Assembly: GCA_964434425.1 (NCBI GenBank)
Contig: CAYSVH010000006.1
Span: forward strand, 62,001-126,000
Reading direction: 5' to 3'
Origin: CALMEC01 sp964434425
GTDB lineage: Bacteria; Actinomycetota; Thermoleophilia; Miltoncostaeales; Miltoncostaeaceae
DNA: 64,000 nucleotides
The notes under the pieces are model-generated. The model was not told the origin of the DNA, made no database searches, and worked only from the letters and a program-made list of their open reading frames with translations. This document shows positions 8,794 through 18,058 of the stretch, one piece after another (the stretch's first letter is position 1; the number at the start of each line of letters is the position of its first letter). The position numbers and the translations under genes are program-made.

Positions 8794-10429
8794 TGGGCCC
8801 CTGTCGGCGTTTGTACTCGGCACGGTCCACCAACGAGACGACCGTACGTGCGATATCGGCGAAATGCGGCTGTTCCGCGAGTCGCTCCACGTCGACGTCA
8901 TCCTCGACATAGGCACGGAGCAGCGGATCGAGGACATCGTACGGTGGAAGTGAGTCCGTGTCCTCCTGGTCCGGTCTCAGCTCGGCGGACGGCGGGCGGG
9001 TGATCGAATGTTCAGGGACCACCTCGCCCGAACGGTTCCGCCAGCGGGCCAGGTCGTAGACGGTCGTCTTGAGCACATCGCGGATCGGCGCGAACCCGCC
9101 GACCATGTCGCCGTACAGCGTGCTGTATCCCACGGCGATCTCGCTCTTGTTGCCGGTGGCGAGAACGAGGCCGCCGTACTTGTTCGACAGCGCCATGAGG
9201 AGCGTCCCCCGGGCGCGCGCCTGCAGGTTCTCCTCGGTCGCATCACGCGGCGCGTCCCGGAAGATGGGTGCGAGCGCTGTCTCGAACGCCGACACCACCG
9301 GCGCGATCTCGACGACGTCGAGCGCGATCCCGAGGTTGTCCGCGAGGTCCCGTGCGTCCCCGAGGCTCTCCGGGCTCGAGAACACGGACGGCATGGCGAC
9401 GCCGCGCACACGGCCGGGACCGAGGGCGTCAACGGCGAGCGCGGCGACCACGGCCGAGTCGATGCCGCCCGACAGGCCGAGCAGCACCGAGGGGAAGCCG
9501 TTCTTGTCGACGTAGTCGCGGATACCGACGACGAGCGCCCGCCACAGCTCCTCCTGGGCGCCGGGACGCTCAACGATCCGCCCCGGGACGCTGGGCGTGC
9601 CTCCGTGCGAAACGGGCGCGCCGACGGGGACCCCGGGCGACAGTTCACCGTCGCTGATCCGCCGGGCGAGCGGCGCGCGCAGGCGACGTCGCCGCGTGGC
9701 CTCGAGGTCGAGGGACGCCACGATGAAGTCCTCGTCGAACGAGTCGCACCGTGCCGTCACGTTGCCCTCTGCGTCGAACAGAGCGGAGTTGCCGTCGAAG
9801 ATCAGCTCGTCCTGCCCGCCGACCAGGTTGCAGAACGCCAGGGATGCGGCGGCGTCCGCCGCGCGCGTCGCGAGCATCCGTTCACGCGCCGCGGCCTTGC
9901 CCTGGTGGTAGGGGGACGCGGACACGCAGCAGATGAGATCGAGGTGCGCCGCGGCGAGTGCCGAGGCGACGGGCGCCGAATACCAGATGTCCTCGCAGAT
10001 GACGATCCCGATGCGGGCTCCGCCGACCTCAACGACCAGGGGCGATGCGCCGGCCTGGAAGTAGCGCGCCTCGTCGAAGACCCCGTAGTTGGGGAGGAAC
10101 CGCTTGCGATACACCGCCTGCACCTGTCCCCCGCCGACCACGGCGGCGGCGTTGTACGCATCGTGGCTCCAGTCGACGAAGCCCACGACGGCCACGACCC
10201 CGGTTCCGGTGGAGGCGTCGGCGATCTCCTCGACAGCGCGGCGTGTGCGTGCGGCGAAGCCGGGGCGCAGAAGCAGATCCTCGGGTGGATACCCGGCGAC
10301 GGCGAGTTCGGGCACGAGCAGGACGGTGGCGCCGTCGTCGTCCGCGCGACGCAGCGCGTCGATCACCTTGGCGGTGTTGCCGACGACGTCTCCGACCACC
10401 GTATTGAGCTGGGCGAGTGCGATTCTCAC
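8723..10429 (-). CDS. nadE: glutamine-dependent NAD+ synthetase
   Basis: Last step of NAD synthesis: amidates deamido-NAD+ with ATP, taking ammonia from glutamine. The 568-residue protein has an N-terminal nitrilase-type glutaminase with the triad Glu41 (VPELAVAGYPPEDLL), Lys109 (YRKRFLPNYGVFDE) and Cys145 (CEDIW), then an ATP-pyrophosphatase domain with LGLSGGIDSAV (Ser320 onward) and ATGNKSEIAVGYSTLYGD. All catalytic residues are present. GTG at 10429 is the start. It is the first gene of a minus-strand run continuing into the protease and thioesterase genes. Confidence 0.96.
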   Translation of the reverse strand: MRIALAQLNTVVGDVVGNTAKVIDALRRADDDGATVLLVPELAVAGYPPEDLLLRPGFAARTRRAVEEIADASTGTGVVAVVGFVDWSHDAYNAAAVVGGGQVQAVYRKRFLPNYGVFDEARYFQAGASPLVVEVGGARIGIVICEDIWYSAPVASALAAAHLDLICCVSASPYHQGKAAARERMLATRAADAAASLAFCNLVGGQDELIFDGNSALFDAEGNVTARCDSFDEDFIVASLDLEATRRRRLRAPLARRISDGELSPGVPVGAPVSHGGTPSVPGRIVERPGAQEELWRALVVGIRDYVDKNGFPSVLLGLSGGIDSAVVAALAVDALGPGRVRGVAMPSVFSSPESLGDARDLADNLGIALDVVEIAPVVSAFETALAPIFRDAPRDATEENLQARARGTLLMALSNKYGGLVLATGNKSEIAVGYSTLYGDMVGGFAPIRDVLKTTVYDLARWRNRSGEVVPEHSITRPPSAELRPDQEDTDSLPPYDVLDPLLRAYVEDDVDVERLAEQPHFADIARTVVSLVDRAEYKRRQGPIGIKITPRAFGKDRRMPITNRSS

Positions 10430-10560
10430 CGGCCGACCGCCTCCTCACCGCGCGGCCGGTCCAACCGATGCGCGATAGTCTTCTTTCGACGCTCGCTCCA
10501 CGATACGCTGATCCCGGTGTCGATGCTCACCGCACACCGTCGAATCGACAGGAGGGCCCC

Positions 10561-10944
10561 ATGGGATCCCATCTTCCGCCGCAACGTCTTCGTCCCGGAG
10601 GAATCGCCGGGGCCTCCAATCCACGTACGTCACTGAGCCCGGCCCAGGGCGCCCAGGAGGCCGCGAAGCGGCTGGGCCTGTCCTGCTTCCACGCGGGGCA
10701 GCAGGTGCCCGGCCTCGTCGGCTGCGTGGCCTGCCAGTTCCAGATCCGCAATCGGGGCGTGCTCCCCGCCTGCCCGGACTGCGGTGAACTCGTCTGGGCG
10801 TGGCTCGACTCCACTCCCCCGCCCGAGATCGAGGGCGCCGGAACACCGCCCCCTGACGCCGGCGCGGCCGACACGACCGAAGCGAAGCCCGAGGAGGCCC
10901 CGCAGGTCGTCGTCCAGGAGAACGTCTCGATCGAGCCCACCTGA
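10561..10944 (+). CDS. small zinc-ribbon protein
   Basis: A 127-residue protein with one rubredoxin-like zinc ribbon: GCVACQF and, 15 residues on, ACPDCGE supply four cysteines. The C-terminal 40 residues are acidic and proline-rich, probably disordered. AGGAGG at 10550-10555 sets ATG 10561 as start; the open frame extends upstream without a site. The spacing GxxxCxxC...CPxCG resembles zinc-ribbon families of unknown function (DUF1451-like). Stand-alone gene. Confidence 0.75.
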   Translation: MGSHLPPQRLRPGGIAGASNPRTSLSPAQGAQEAAKRLGLSCFHAGQQVPGLVGCVACQFQIRNRGVLPACPDCGELVWAWLDSTPPPEIEGAGTPPPDAGAADTTEAKPEEAPQVVVQENVSIEPT

Positions 10945-11044
10945 CCCGACCTTACAAAGGCGTTACAGCGCTCGACAAAAGTCTCAATGAAGAGCGCCGA
11001 TCATGATGGGGCGCGCGGGACGGACCCGCGTCGCCTTCTCGCAC

Positions 11045-11599
11045 ATGAATCGCATTCTCCGCATCAGTCTCGCCGCGACCCTGGTCGGTGTCCCCGCCGG
11101 TGTCGCCACGGCGCACACCGCCACCGCCAGGGATGATCAGGCGGCCAAGTCCGACCCCGCCCGCGACAAGGGCACCAACGGCACCTTCGAGGCCAGTGGG
11201 ACCGGCTCGGTCGCCATCAACGGGCGCCAGACCTCCTACGGCCGTTTCGCGGGCCGCCTGACGGTCCGCGTGCCGACGGGCACGGCGACGGTCCGCATCC
11301 AGGGTGTCCCGCAGAAGCTCACCCGCGTCGGCACCAACCGCATCCTCACGTTCACGATGCGGACGACCGCCATGCGGACGTTCTACGTGCGCGGCGCCAA
11401 CGTGCAGGTGCAGATCGTCGCACCGGCGAAGCGCAAGCTCTCCGTATCGACGTTCGGGGTCGTCCGCGTCGCGCTTCGGGGAACCGGCACCTACCGTGTC
11501 AACAGCGGCGGCGCCACGAATTGGCCCAGCGAGACCCACGCCGTACGCGTGCGCCCCCTGATCTCGCGGCTGCTCCCCGCCGAGAACACCCCGGCGTGA
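11045..11599 (+). CDS. predicted secreted protein of unknown function
   Basis: Starts MNRILRISLAATLVGVPAG followed by VATAHTATA, a typical Sec signal with an AxA-like cleavage site. The mature part (about 155 residues) is rich in Thr, Val and Arg, alternates hydrophobic and polar residues like a beta-sandwich (GTGSVAINGR, GRLTVRVPTGTATV, FYVRGANVQVQIV, RVALRGTGTYRV), and has no cysteine. No known family recognised. A second start at ATG 11003 behind GAAGAG would add 14 residues in front of the signal. It precedes the two-component genes by 260 bases with a hairpin between. Confidence 0.7.
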   Translation: MNRILRISLAATLVGVPAGVATAHTATARDDQAAKSDPARDKGTNGTFEASGTGSVAINGRQTSYGRFAGRLTVRVPTGTATVRIQGVPQKLTRVGTNRILTFTMRTTAMRTFYVRGANVQVQIVAPAKRKLSVSTFGVVRVALRGTGTYRVNSGGATNWPSETHAVRVRPLISRLLPAENTPA

Positions 11600-11603
11600 T
11601 CAT

Positions 11604-11637
11604 CCCGTCGGCGGACGCGGGCCGACGGTCCGACGGG
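11604..11637 (+). terminator. hairpin after secreted-protein gene
   Basis: CCCGTCGG (11604-11611) can pair with CCGACGGG (11630-11637), and alternatively CGTCGGC with GCCGACG (11621-11627). It sits just after the stop at 11599 with no T-tract. Confidence 0.4.
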
Positions 11638-11693
11638 CTCGTCCCGGCGGGGTTCCGCCCGCCATACCGATGAAGGACCTCCGGTCCCGGCGC

Positions 11694-11862
11694 ACTGGTG
11701 TCCCGCGTCAGAGGTTCGTTTGGTGTTCGCCGAGCGGATCTCCAGCGAGGCACGGACGCACGACCGCCCGGAATATCGGGAATCTCTTGGCGGTCGAGGA
11801 CACCGCCTCGCGATGAGATGCAGCCGGCAAACGACCACGAACCTCTGACGCGGGGCACTAGT
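11694..11862. repeat. 26-base inverted repeat in front of the response regulator
   Basis: The left arm at 11694-11719 and right arm at 11837-11862 are inverted copies matching at 24 of 26 positions; the right arm core reads ACGAACCTCTGACGCGGG and ends on the base before the ATG at 11863. The 117-base interior also folds inward: GCGAGGC with GCCTCGC, then CGACCGCC with GGCGGTCG. TAGTAT at 11859-11864, a possible -10 box like that of rpoD, lies at the edge of the right arm. No ORF is convincing within it. Confidence 0.75.
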
Positions 11863-12582
11863 ATGTCCGCCGTGGTCCAACCGCAGCCCACATCGATCCT
11901 CATCATCGAGGACGAGCCCAACATCGCATCGTTCGCGAAGCTCTACCTCGAAGCTGCCGGCTTCACGGTGAGCGTCGCCCACCGCGGCGACGAGGGCCTC
12001 GAGATGGCGCAGCGGGACCGTCCCGGGCTCATCGTGCTCGACCTCATGCTGCCCGGCATGGACGGCTACGAGATCACGAAGCAGCTGCGGGCGATGGGGA
12101 GCGCATCCCCGGCGATCGTCATGCTCACGGCGCGGGACGACGCCGTCGATACGGTGGTCGGCCTCGAGCTCGGGGCGGACGACTACATGACGAAACCGTT
12201 CAATCCCCGTGAACTCGTCGCACGGGTCCGCGCCGTCCTGCGACGAACCGCGGCCCCCGCGGAGAGCGGCGACGACGACGCCCTCCGCACCTACGAGATC
12301 GACGATCTGCGAATCGAGGTCGGCTCGAGGGAGGCGTACGTCGGCGACACCCAGGTGGCGCTCACCCCGAAGGAGTTCGACCTCCTGGTCACCCTCATCG
12401 AGAACCGGGGTGTGGTACTCACACGCGAGCAGCTCCTCGAGCGCGTGTGGGGGTTCACCTTCCTCGGCGACAGCCGCACCATCGACGTCCATGTCCGTCA
12501 ACTCCGGCGAAAGTTGGGTGAGTCATGCCCCATCCAGACGGTGTGGGGCACCGGCTACAAGGTTGGCGCCGCCAGAAAATGA
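11863..12582 (+). CDS. OmpR/PhoB-type response regulator
   Basis: DNA-binding response regulator of 239 residues. Receiver domain at 11-125 with acidic pair Glu16-Asp17 (IIEDEPN), phosphoacceptor Asp60 (LIVLDLMLPGMDG), Thr in LTARDD and Lys in MTKPF. A winged-helix DNA-binding domain follows from about 140: LTPKEFDLLVTLIENRGVVLTREQLLERVWG and SRTIDVHVRQLRRKLG, ending GTGYKV. The stop overlaps the kinase start (ATGA), so it is a cognate pair. The ATG at 11863 directly abuts the inverted repeat; if TAGTAT is the -10 box the message would be nearly leaderless. Confidence 0.95.
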   Translation: MSAVVQPQPTSILIIEDEPNIASFAKLYLEAAGFTVSVAHRGDEGLEMAQRDRPGLIVLDLMLPGMDGYEITKQLRAMGSASPAIVMLTARDDAVDTVVGLELGADDYMTKPFNPRELVARVRAVLRRTAAPAESGDDDALRTYEIDDLRIEVGSREAYVGDTQVALTPKEFDLLVTLIENRGVVLTREQLLERVWGFTFLGDSRTIDVHVRQLRRKLGESCPIQTVWGTGYKVGAARK

Positions 12583-14051
12583 CGCCGTGGCGGACCCTGC
12601 GGGGTCGTCTCGCGCTCTCCTCGCTGGTCGGGCTGCTGGTGGCGACCGCGGCCTTCACCGCGCTCGGGCTCCAGATGGTGCGCACCCAGTCGTTCCAGCG
12701 CGAGGCTCGCGACCTCGAGTTCAAGGCGCGCGCCATCTCCACCCTCATCGGCGAGGAGTTCGCCGTCGGCATCGAGTCGGACCAGGCGTCCTACAACCCG
12801 TCCGCCGAGAGAATCGCGACCCTGGAGGCCATCGCCGGCGAGGACACCCGTCTCATCTACATGGGACCCCGACCGAATCCGGCCGGCGAGACCGCGCTCT
12901 CCCGGGGGGTTCTCGGCCAGGTCAGCCAGGGCGCCCTCGAACGTGACGGCATCCAGCGCTTCGAGTTCACGGACGCCGATGGCGTGCGCCGCATCGCCGC
13001 GGCCGCCCCGCTTCTGTTCAACGAGGAGACCATCGGCGCGGTGATCCTCACCCGTGAGCGCGCCGCCCTGTTCTCGGTATGGCAGGACGTGGCCACCCGG
13101 GTGCTGTGGGCCGCGGCCCTCGGTCTGGCGGTGGCCCTGGTCATCTCGCTCTTCCTGACCGCCCGTGCCCTTCGCCCCCTCCGTCGCCTGCAGGACGCGG
13201 CACGCGCCGTCGGCCGCGGCGACCTCGACACACGGGTGGAGGACGGGGGCCCGGAGGAGGTGGCCGCCCTGTCGTCCGCGTTCAACACCATGGTCGCCGA
13301 ACTCCGCCAGCGCGACCGCGTCAACCGCGAGTTCCTGATGCGCGTCACCCACGACCTGCGCACACCGCTGACCGCGATCCGCGGGCATACGCAGGCGCTC
13401 ACGGACGGCGTGGTGCCGCCCGACCAGGTGGGCCGTTCGCTCGCGGCGATCGACGGCGAGTCGGAGCGGCTGGCGCAGCTCGTCACCGACCTCCTCGACC
13501 TCGGAAAGCTGGAGGCGCGCCGCTTCCAGATCGACCTCGACGACGTCGACACGGACGACCTGGTGGCGCGAGCGTTCCATGCGCATGAGGGCGAGGCCGC
13601 CCGGCGCGGGATCGACTATCGCCGTGAGGTCGGCGCCCTGACGCCGATGGTGACGGACGCTCCCCGCGTTCGTCGCGTCATCGCCAATCTCATCGAGAAC
13701 GCGCTCCGGTGGACGCCGGAGTCGGGCACGGTCACGCTTCGTGCCCATCCCCGCGGGACCGACGGGATCGAGCTGGCGGTGGAGGACACCGGACCGGGGG
13801 TCCCCGCGGACGGGCGCGAAGCGGTGTTCGATCCGTTCTGGTCTCGGACGACTCCCGACGGACACGGCGGAAGCGGTCTGGGCCTGGCGATCTCGCGGCA
13901 GCTGGCGCGAGCGCTGGGAGGTGATCTCGTGCTCGACGCGGCCTACGAGGCCGGAGCCCGCTTCGTCCTCACGCTTCCGGTGCGTCCCGACGAGGGTGCG
14001 ACGGTGCCGAGCGCCATCCACCTGGACAGCCGGGTGCCGCCGCCGGAGTGA
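12579..14051 (+). CDS. sensor histidine kinase (HAMP-HisKA-HATPase)
   Basis: Membrane sensor kinase of 490 residues partnering the preceding regulator. Transmembrane segments near 11-31 and 173-194 enclose an extracytoplasmic sensor region of about 140 residues. HAMP runs about 196-248 (ALRPLRRLQDAARAVGRGDLDTRV), then the phosphoacceptor His258 in RVTHDLRTPLTAIRGH. The ATPase domain shows the N box NLIENALRW, G1 DTGPGVPADG, F box FDPFW and G2 GGSGLGLAI. The signal sensed is unknown. A strong hairpin terminator lies about 100 bases downstream. Confidence 0.94.
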   Translation: MTPWRTLRGRLALSSLVGLLVATAAFTALGLQMVRTQSFQREARDLEFKARAISTLIGEEFAVGIESDQASYNPSAERIATLEAIAGEDTRLIYMGPRPNPAGETALSRGVLGQVSQGALERDGIQRFEFTDADGVRRIAAAAPLLFNEETIGAVILTRERAALFSVWQDVATRVLWAAALGLAVALVISLFLTARALRPLRRLQDAARAVGRGDLDTRVEDGGPEEVAALSSAFNTMVAELRQRDRVNREFLMRVTHDLRTPLTAIRGHTQALTDGVVPPDQVGRSLAAIDGESERLAQLVTDLLDLGKLEARRFQIDLDDVDTDDLVARAFHAHEGEAARRGIDYRREVGALTPMVTDAPRVRRVIANLIENALRWTPESGTVTLRAHPRGTDGIELAVEDTGPGVPADGREAVFDPFWSRTTPDGHGGSGLGLAISRQLARALGGDLVLDAAYEAGARFVLTLPVRPDEGATVPSAIHLDSRVPPPE

Positions 14052-14148
14052 GCCCCCGCTCACGCCCGCCGCCGGACGACCGCTGCCGACGGGACGTGGC
14101 GAATGGATGTCGACCCCTCACACCGCTCATTCCGGGCAGAAGGACGAA

Positions 14149-14183
14149 CGGCGGGCGCCTCCGTTTCCGGAAAGCGCCCGCCG
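14149..14183. terminator. bidirectional terminator between convergent genes
   Basis: CGGCGGGCGC (14149-14158) and GCGCCCGCCG (14174-14183) form a perfect 10-base stem with a 15-base loop, between the convergent histidine kinase and pilin-like operon. Confidence 0.75.
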
Positions 14184-14223
14184 CGTCGAGGGGCAGGAGC
14201 CGTTCGGCTCTGCACCGATCGAC

Positions 14224-15951
14224 CTAGTCGCCCGCCTTCGTCTCCATCCAGTTGGAGGAGCGCCATGCGGATGTGACCGGGTCGAGGAAGTACGGCGGTG
14301 CCTGGTAGGCCAGACGGCCGTCATACGTGTAGTCCTTACGGTATCCGGTCGAGATCGTGGCACCGTTTCCGGTTGCCACCGCGCCGCGGTACTTCTGGGC
14401 GATGGCGCCGACGACCGTGAGGTCGTCCATGGGAGCGCCCTTGTGGTATTCCGGCACGCGGAAGGAGTGCTGCAGGGCGAGGATCGCGGCGTGGATCTTG
14501 AGATCGTGTCGCGGCGAGATGTTGGTGCACGTCCCGGCGTTGGTGTTCCGGCTGGGAGTGATGTGCATGTTCGCGGTGGTGGGAGCGAACTGCCTGTTGC
14601 CGCTCCTCACACATTCGATCGGGTGGTACGCCTGCACGAAGTTGTTGGCGATGAGACCGAGCATGTCCGTCGAGTTCGCGTTCGTCGTGCTGGCGGGCGT
14701 GTTGTAGACCATGTCGTTGGTGATGGTGATGTCACGTTCCGAACCGATGGTGACCCGCCCCTTCAGCGTTCCGGAGATGAAGGCATCACCCTCCCTGCAG
14801 TTCCAGTAGTCCCGGTTGTAGTCCCTGGTCCGGTTGGCCTCCGTGGGAAGCCCGGTCATGCTGCAGGCGTTGGTCGAGTAGTCATTGGGAGTCGCAGCCG
14901 GCTTGGCCTGGACGTAGATCACTCCGTTCGCCGGAAGGTCCACGGTGGCGTTCACTCCGCCGGACTGATTGGACGGACCGCAACCCGGGTTCACCGACTT
15001 GGTGGAGTTCGGGCTGCGAACGGTCATCCTCCCGGCGGACGTGAACGTGATCTGGGTCGGGCCCGTGTACACGCACCCGCCGTCCTTGGCGATCGCCAGC
15101 AGCTTGGCGTTGGTCGCCGGAAGCTCCAGCGGAGTGGCGTAGATCGGGTTGCCACCCTGTCCGACTCCGTTCCAGTTCGGGTCGGGAACGCTCCCGGACG
15201 TCTTGTTGAACCGCGGGGTGATGGCGGGCGGCAGGCTGGTGGTCACGAGTCCGTTGAACGTCGCCGGGCCGCTGATGCTGATCTGGTCGTTGGTGTGGAC
15301 CGGACCGTTGATGACGTCGTTGATACCGAAGGAGATGCGCTGGCATGTGCTGGCCCGTGTGTAGCTGGTCCCGCTCGGGGCCGGGAACCTCACCGGATCC
15401 GGGTCGTACCAGTGCGTGCACACCGCCGCGTGGCGGTCCGGATTGTCGTTGATGATGGGGTCCGACTGCTCGTAGTCGGTGAAGTACATGTAGTCGAGGA
15501 ATCCACGTCGTGCCATGCTGGCGCGCATGACGCGTTCGACGTTGCCCACCTTGCCCGTGACCTCGAGAACGATGCGGGCCCCCGTCGACGGATCCGGCTT
15601 GGCGATCACCCGATACTTGAACTGGGGCCGGATGCTGTCGGTGTCCTTACCGCCCGGCACATCGACGAACCCTGTGAGTGCCGGGTTGTCGGCGGGCACC
15701 GGCTCGTCCGTGCCGTAGCGCCAGTACTCGGGGTCCTTGTTCAGATGGTCGATGTAGTCGTCGACGCCGGCCTGAGCGGCGCTGAGACTGGCGTTCCAGT
15801 CGGTGTGGCGCTTCGCGAGTGGCTCCGAGCCCATGGCGTAGGTCAGAAGCGCGATCGTCATGAGCACGCCGATCAGCCCGAGGAGGAGCGCCGAGATCAG
15901 CGCGATGCCCGATTCGCTCGAGCGGTCCGGACGGATCGATGGGTCGGTCAT
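14224..15951 (-). CDS. PilX-like pilus assembly protein, large
   Basis: A 575-residue protein with one N-terminal hydrophobic helix (SGIALISALLLGLIGVLMTIA), like PilX/DUF4900-type minor pilin components, and a long extracellular part. Residues from about 140 on (FTDYEQSDP, GPVHTNDQISISG, ITNDMVYNTP, GLIANNFVQ) resemble the beta-helical region of such proteins, with paired cysteines (CTHWYDP, CQRIS). ATG 15951 is chosen because GGAGAAGG lies just upstream; ATG 15966 has none. It is the last gene of the operon and may cap or prime the pilus. A paralog-like assembly role is inference. Confidence 0.75.
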   Translation of the reverse strand: MTDPSIRPDRSSESGIALISALLLGLIGVLMTIALLTYAMGSEPLAKRHTDWNASLSAAQAGVDDYIDHLNKDPEYWRYGTDEPVPADNPALTGFVDVPGGKDTDSIRPQFKYRVIAKPDPSTGARIVLEVTGKVGNVERVMRASMARRGFLDYMYFTDYEQSDPIINDNPDRHAAVCTHWYDPDPVRFPAPSGTSYTRASTCQRISFGINDVINGPVHTNDQISISGPATFNGLVTTSLPPAITPRFNKTSGSVPDPNWNGVGQGGNPIYATPLELPATNAKLLAIAKDGGCVYTGPTQITFTSAGRMTVRSPNSTKSVNPGCGPSNQSGGVNATVDLPANGVIYVQAKPAATPNDYSTNACSMTGLPTEANRTRDYNRDYWNCREGDAFISGTLKGRVTIGSERDITITNDMVYNTPASTTNANSTDMLGLIANNFVQAYHPIECVRSGNRQFAPTTANMHITPSRNTNAGTCTNISPRHDLKIHAAILALQHSFRVPEYHKGAPMDDLTVVGAIAQKYRGAVATGNGATISTGYRKDYTYDGRLAYQAPPYFLDPVTSAWRSSNWMETKAGD

Positions 15952-15968
15952 GGGTGCCTTCTCCATGG

Positions 15969-16703
15969 CTAGTTACCGAGGTTGGACAGGAAGACGGTCG
16001 TCTCGACGCGCGTGGGCCGCACGTTCCGACCCGTCGACTTCTTGACGTCAAGGGTGATCTTGATGCGCCTCACGAGGCGCTGGTCGGGCACCGACAACGA
16101 AGCGTTGGCCGGGGGTGTGAGGACGTTCCCCGCTCCGTCGTAGTACGTGAAGATCGGGGTCGACGGCGGGTTCGCGATGTACTGGCCCACCATCCGAAGC
16201 GCCGTGTAGTTCGTCGGAAGGCCGCTGCACGTCGGGGTCGCGGAGTACGTTGGAGCGCTCGCGCTCATGTCCGCGGTGTTGGTGGCGACCCACGTGTACT
16301 CGCGAAGGCTGGGAGATTTGGGGTCCGACGTGTCGATCATGAGGTCGATGATGTCCGGCCATCCCCGCTCGGCGTTCGACACCGCGGTCGCCGACTGGAC
16401 GAAGCTCAGATTGGCGTAGAAGACGATGCGATCGCGCCTGGCGCAGAGGAAAGGCGTCGGATCGGGGTTCGCGGAAGTCGGTGCGAGTTTGGTCGCGGTT
16501 CGCACGTCGCGGGACAGGGCGGCGATCAGCTTCTGCGCCTCACCCTGGTTCTCGAATCGGTTGTCCATGACGTCCGACGTCTTCTGCGTGAGGAGGAACG
16601 CGGAGACGATGACCGCCATGACGACCAGGAAGATCGCGACGACGGTGATCATCTCGATGAGCGACTGACCACCCTGTGTGCGGTGGCGAAAAGAGGGTGT
16701 CAT
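15969..16703 (-). CDS. minor pseudopilin (PilW/PulJ-like)
   Basis: A 244-residue prepilin. The class III signal RTQGGQSLIEMITVVAIFL has a Gly-Gly before the mature N terminus, a Glu at position 5 of the mature chain and the usual hydrophobic helix, so it should be cut and methylated by a prepilin peptidase (not in the window). The globular part carries two cysteines (FLCARRD, PTCSGLP). It starts by ATGA overlap with the PilV-like gene and lies 18 bases ahead of the PilX-like gene, in one operon. Confidence 0.83.
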   Translation of the reverse strand: MTPSFRHRTQGGQSLIEMITVVAIFLVVMAVIVSAFLLTQKTSDVMDNRFENQGEAQKLIAALSRDVRTATKLAPTSANPDPTPFLCARRDRIVFYANLSFVQSATAVSNAERGWPDIIDLMIDTSDPKSPSLREYTWVATNTADMSASAPTYSATPTCSGLPTNYTALRMVGQYIANPPSTPIFTYYDGAGNVLTPPANASLSVPDQRLVRRIKITLDVKKSTGRNVRPTRVETTVFLSNLGN

Positions 16704-18058
16704 GTGGTCCTCACCAGAACGGTCTGGGCGGCGGGGTTCGAGTTCTGCGGAGTGATCTCAACCGTCGGCCAACCACCCGTTCCGGCGCTGCGGCCGTTGG
16801 CCTGGACCCTCCACTTCCCGTACGGGGCGCTGACGACGACACGACCGGAGCCGTCGGTTGTCGCGGTGTACGTCAGAGACTGTCCGCTGCAGGAGGATTC
16901 CTCTCCCGCGTAGTAGAGCGTGACCCCATTACCGACGCGGGCGGTGCCGTTGTTCCTCCGCACCTCGACGGCCAGTGCCGGCAGAGGGAGCGTGACGTCC
17001 GCGGTCTCTCCGGGTGCTACCGCGACGACGGGTTCCCGAAGGGACGGATCACCGGGATCCGCCCGATACGTGTCCGGATCCGAATCGATGCACGTTCCGG
17101 GCCAGACGGAGTAACCATCGCGGTACGGGAAGAGGTTCGTGAGACTGCGGATGAGTGCCGTGCTGTTGGGGTCCACCTGCCGCCAGCCGCTCGGCTGGAT
17201 GTAGCTGTTGGCGAGATAGAGCGGGATCGAGACCGTCGGGATCGCCGCGACCCGGGACGCGTCCAGCGGATCGGTGCCCGGCGCAAGTGTCGTGCGGATG
17301 GTGGTGGCCTGGTCGTAGATGAACGTCGGGATGGACGTCACCGGACCGGACGTGACCGTGGTGACCGCCGACACGGGTGTGGCGTTCCCCGTGGTGTCGA
17401 CGTAGCCCGGCTTGCTGATCTGCAGCGTGTAGTCGTCGCCCTCCGCCAGTTTCGGGAAGAGGATGCACCCCTGGTCACTGGTGAGCTGTGGCGATCCGAC
17501 GGTTGTGTTCCCCTTCTTCAGGATGGCGGTCACACCCTGCTGCGGAACACCGTCGTTGTCGGTGACCTGGCTGGCGATCGCTCCGGTGTCGGTGTTGTAC
17601 TGATCGACCGGCGGCGCGATCAGCGTCGTGTTGGTGACCGGGCGAACCGCACCCATGTTGGGCCAGCTGACGGTGATGTCGACCCGCAGGAACGCGATGC
17701 TGGCCGCGTCGAGGCCGACGCCGCAGTTGACGATCGGCCCCTCGTTGGGCACCCACTGGACCGTGCGGGTCGCCGAGTACTGAACGCCGTCGATGACCGT
17801 CTTCGCGGGGTCGATGTCGACCGGGCCGACCGCGGTCTTGAGCGTCTCGAAGTCCGTCGCACGCACCTCATCCATCAGCGACGCGGCAAGGTTCGACGTG
17901 ACCATCCGGTTGGTGTCGCTTCGGCTCGAGCGCATGGCCGTTCCGAGTGCAGCCGCGATGGCGGCCATGAAGATCGAGATCACGACGATCGCGAACATCA
18001 GCTCGACGATCGTGAATCCCGCCTGACTTCGCTTTCGGACCCTTTCGCTGGTCACCAT
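16700..18058 (-). CDS. minor pilin (PilV-like) with extra beta domains
   Basis: First gene of the pilin operon, 452 residues. The prepilin signal QAGFTIVELMFAIVVISIF has the Gly-Phe cleavage site and Glu5. After a pilin-like head the chain contains a segment from about 210 (GVPQQGVTAILKKG ... GCILFPKLAEGDDYTLQISKPGY) that reads like a carboxypeptidase-regulatory/CnaB-type Ig fold, and another near 390-440 (GVTLYYAGEESSC ... TDGSGRVVVSAPYGKWRV). This is much larger than ordinary PilV (under 200 residues). ATG 18058 follows GAGGGG. An adhesive tip role is inference. Confidence 0.78.
   Translation of the reverse strand: MVTSERVRKRSQAGFTIVELMFAIVVISIFMAAIAAALGTAMRSSRSDTNRMVTSNLAASLMDEVRATDFETLKTAVGPVDIDPAKTVIDGVQYSATRTVQWVPNEGPIVNCGVGLDAASIAFLRVDITVSWPNMGAVRPVTNTTLIAPPVDQYNTDTGAIASQVTDNDGVPQQGVTAILKKGNTTVGSPQLTSDQGCILFPKLAEGDDYTLQISKPGYVDTTGNATPVSAVTTVTSGPVTSIPTFIYDQATTIRTTLAPGTDPLDASRVAAIPTVSIPLYLANSYIQPSGWRQVDPNSTALIRSLTNLFPYRDGYSVWPGTCIDSDPDTYRADPGDPSLREPVVAVAPGETADVTLPLPALAVEVRRNNGTARVGNGVTLYYAGEESSCSGQSLTYTATTDGSGRVVVSAPYGKWRVQANGRSAGTGGWPTVEITPQNSNPAAQTVLVRTT

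Noticed and set aside
13741..15972. 743-codon plus-strand frame opposite the PilX-like gene
   Set aside because: Overlaps the histidine kinase end and lies antisense to the pilin gene; low-complexity Arg/Gly/Val/Asp composition.
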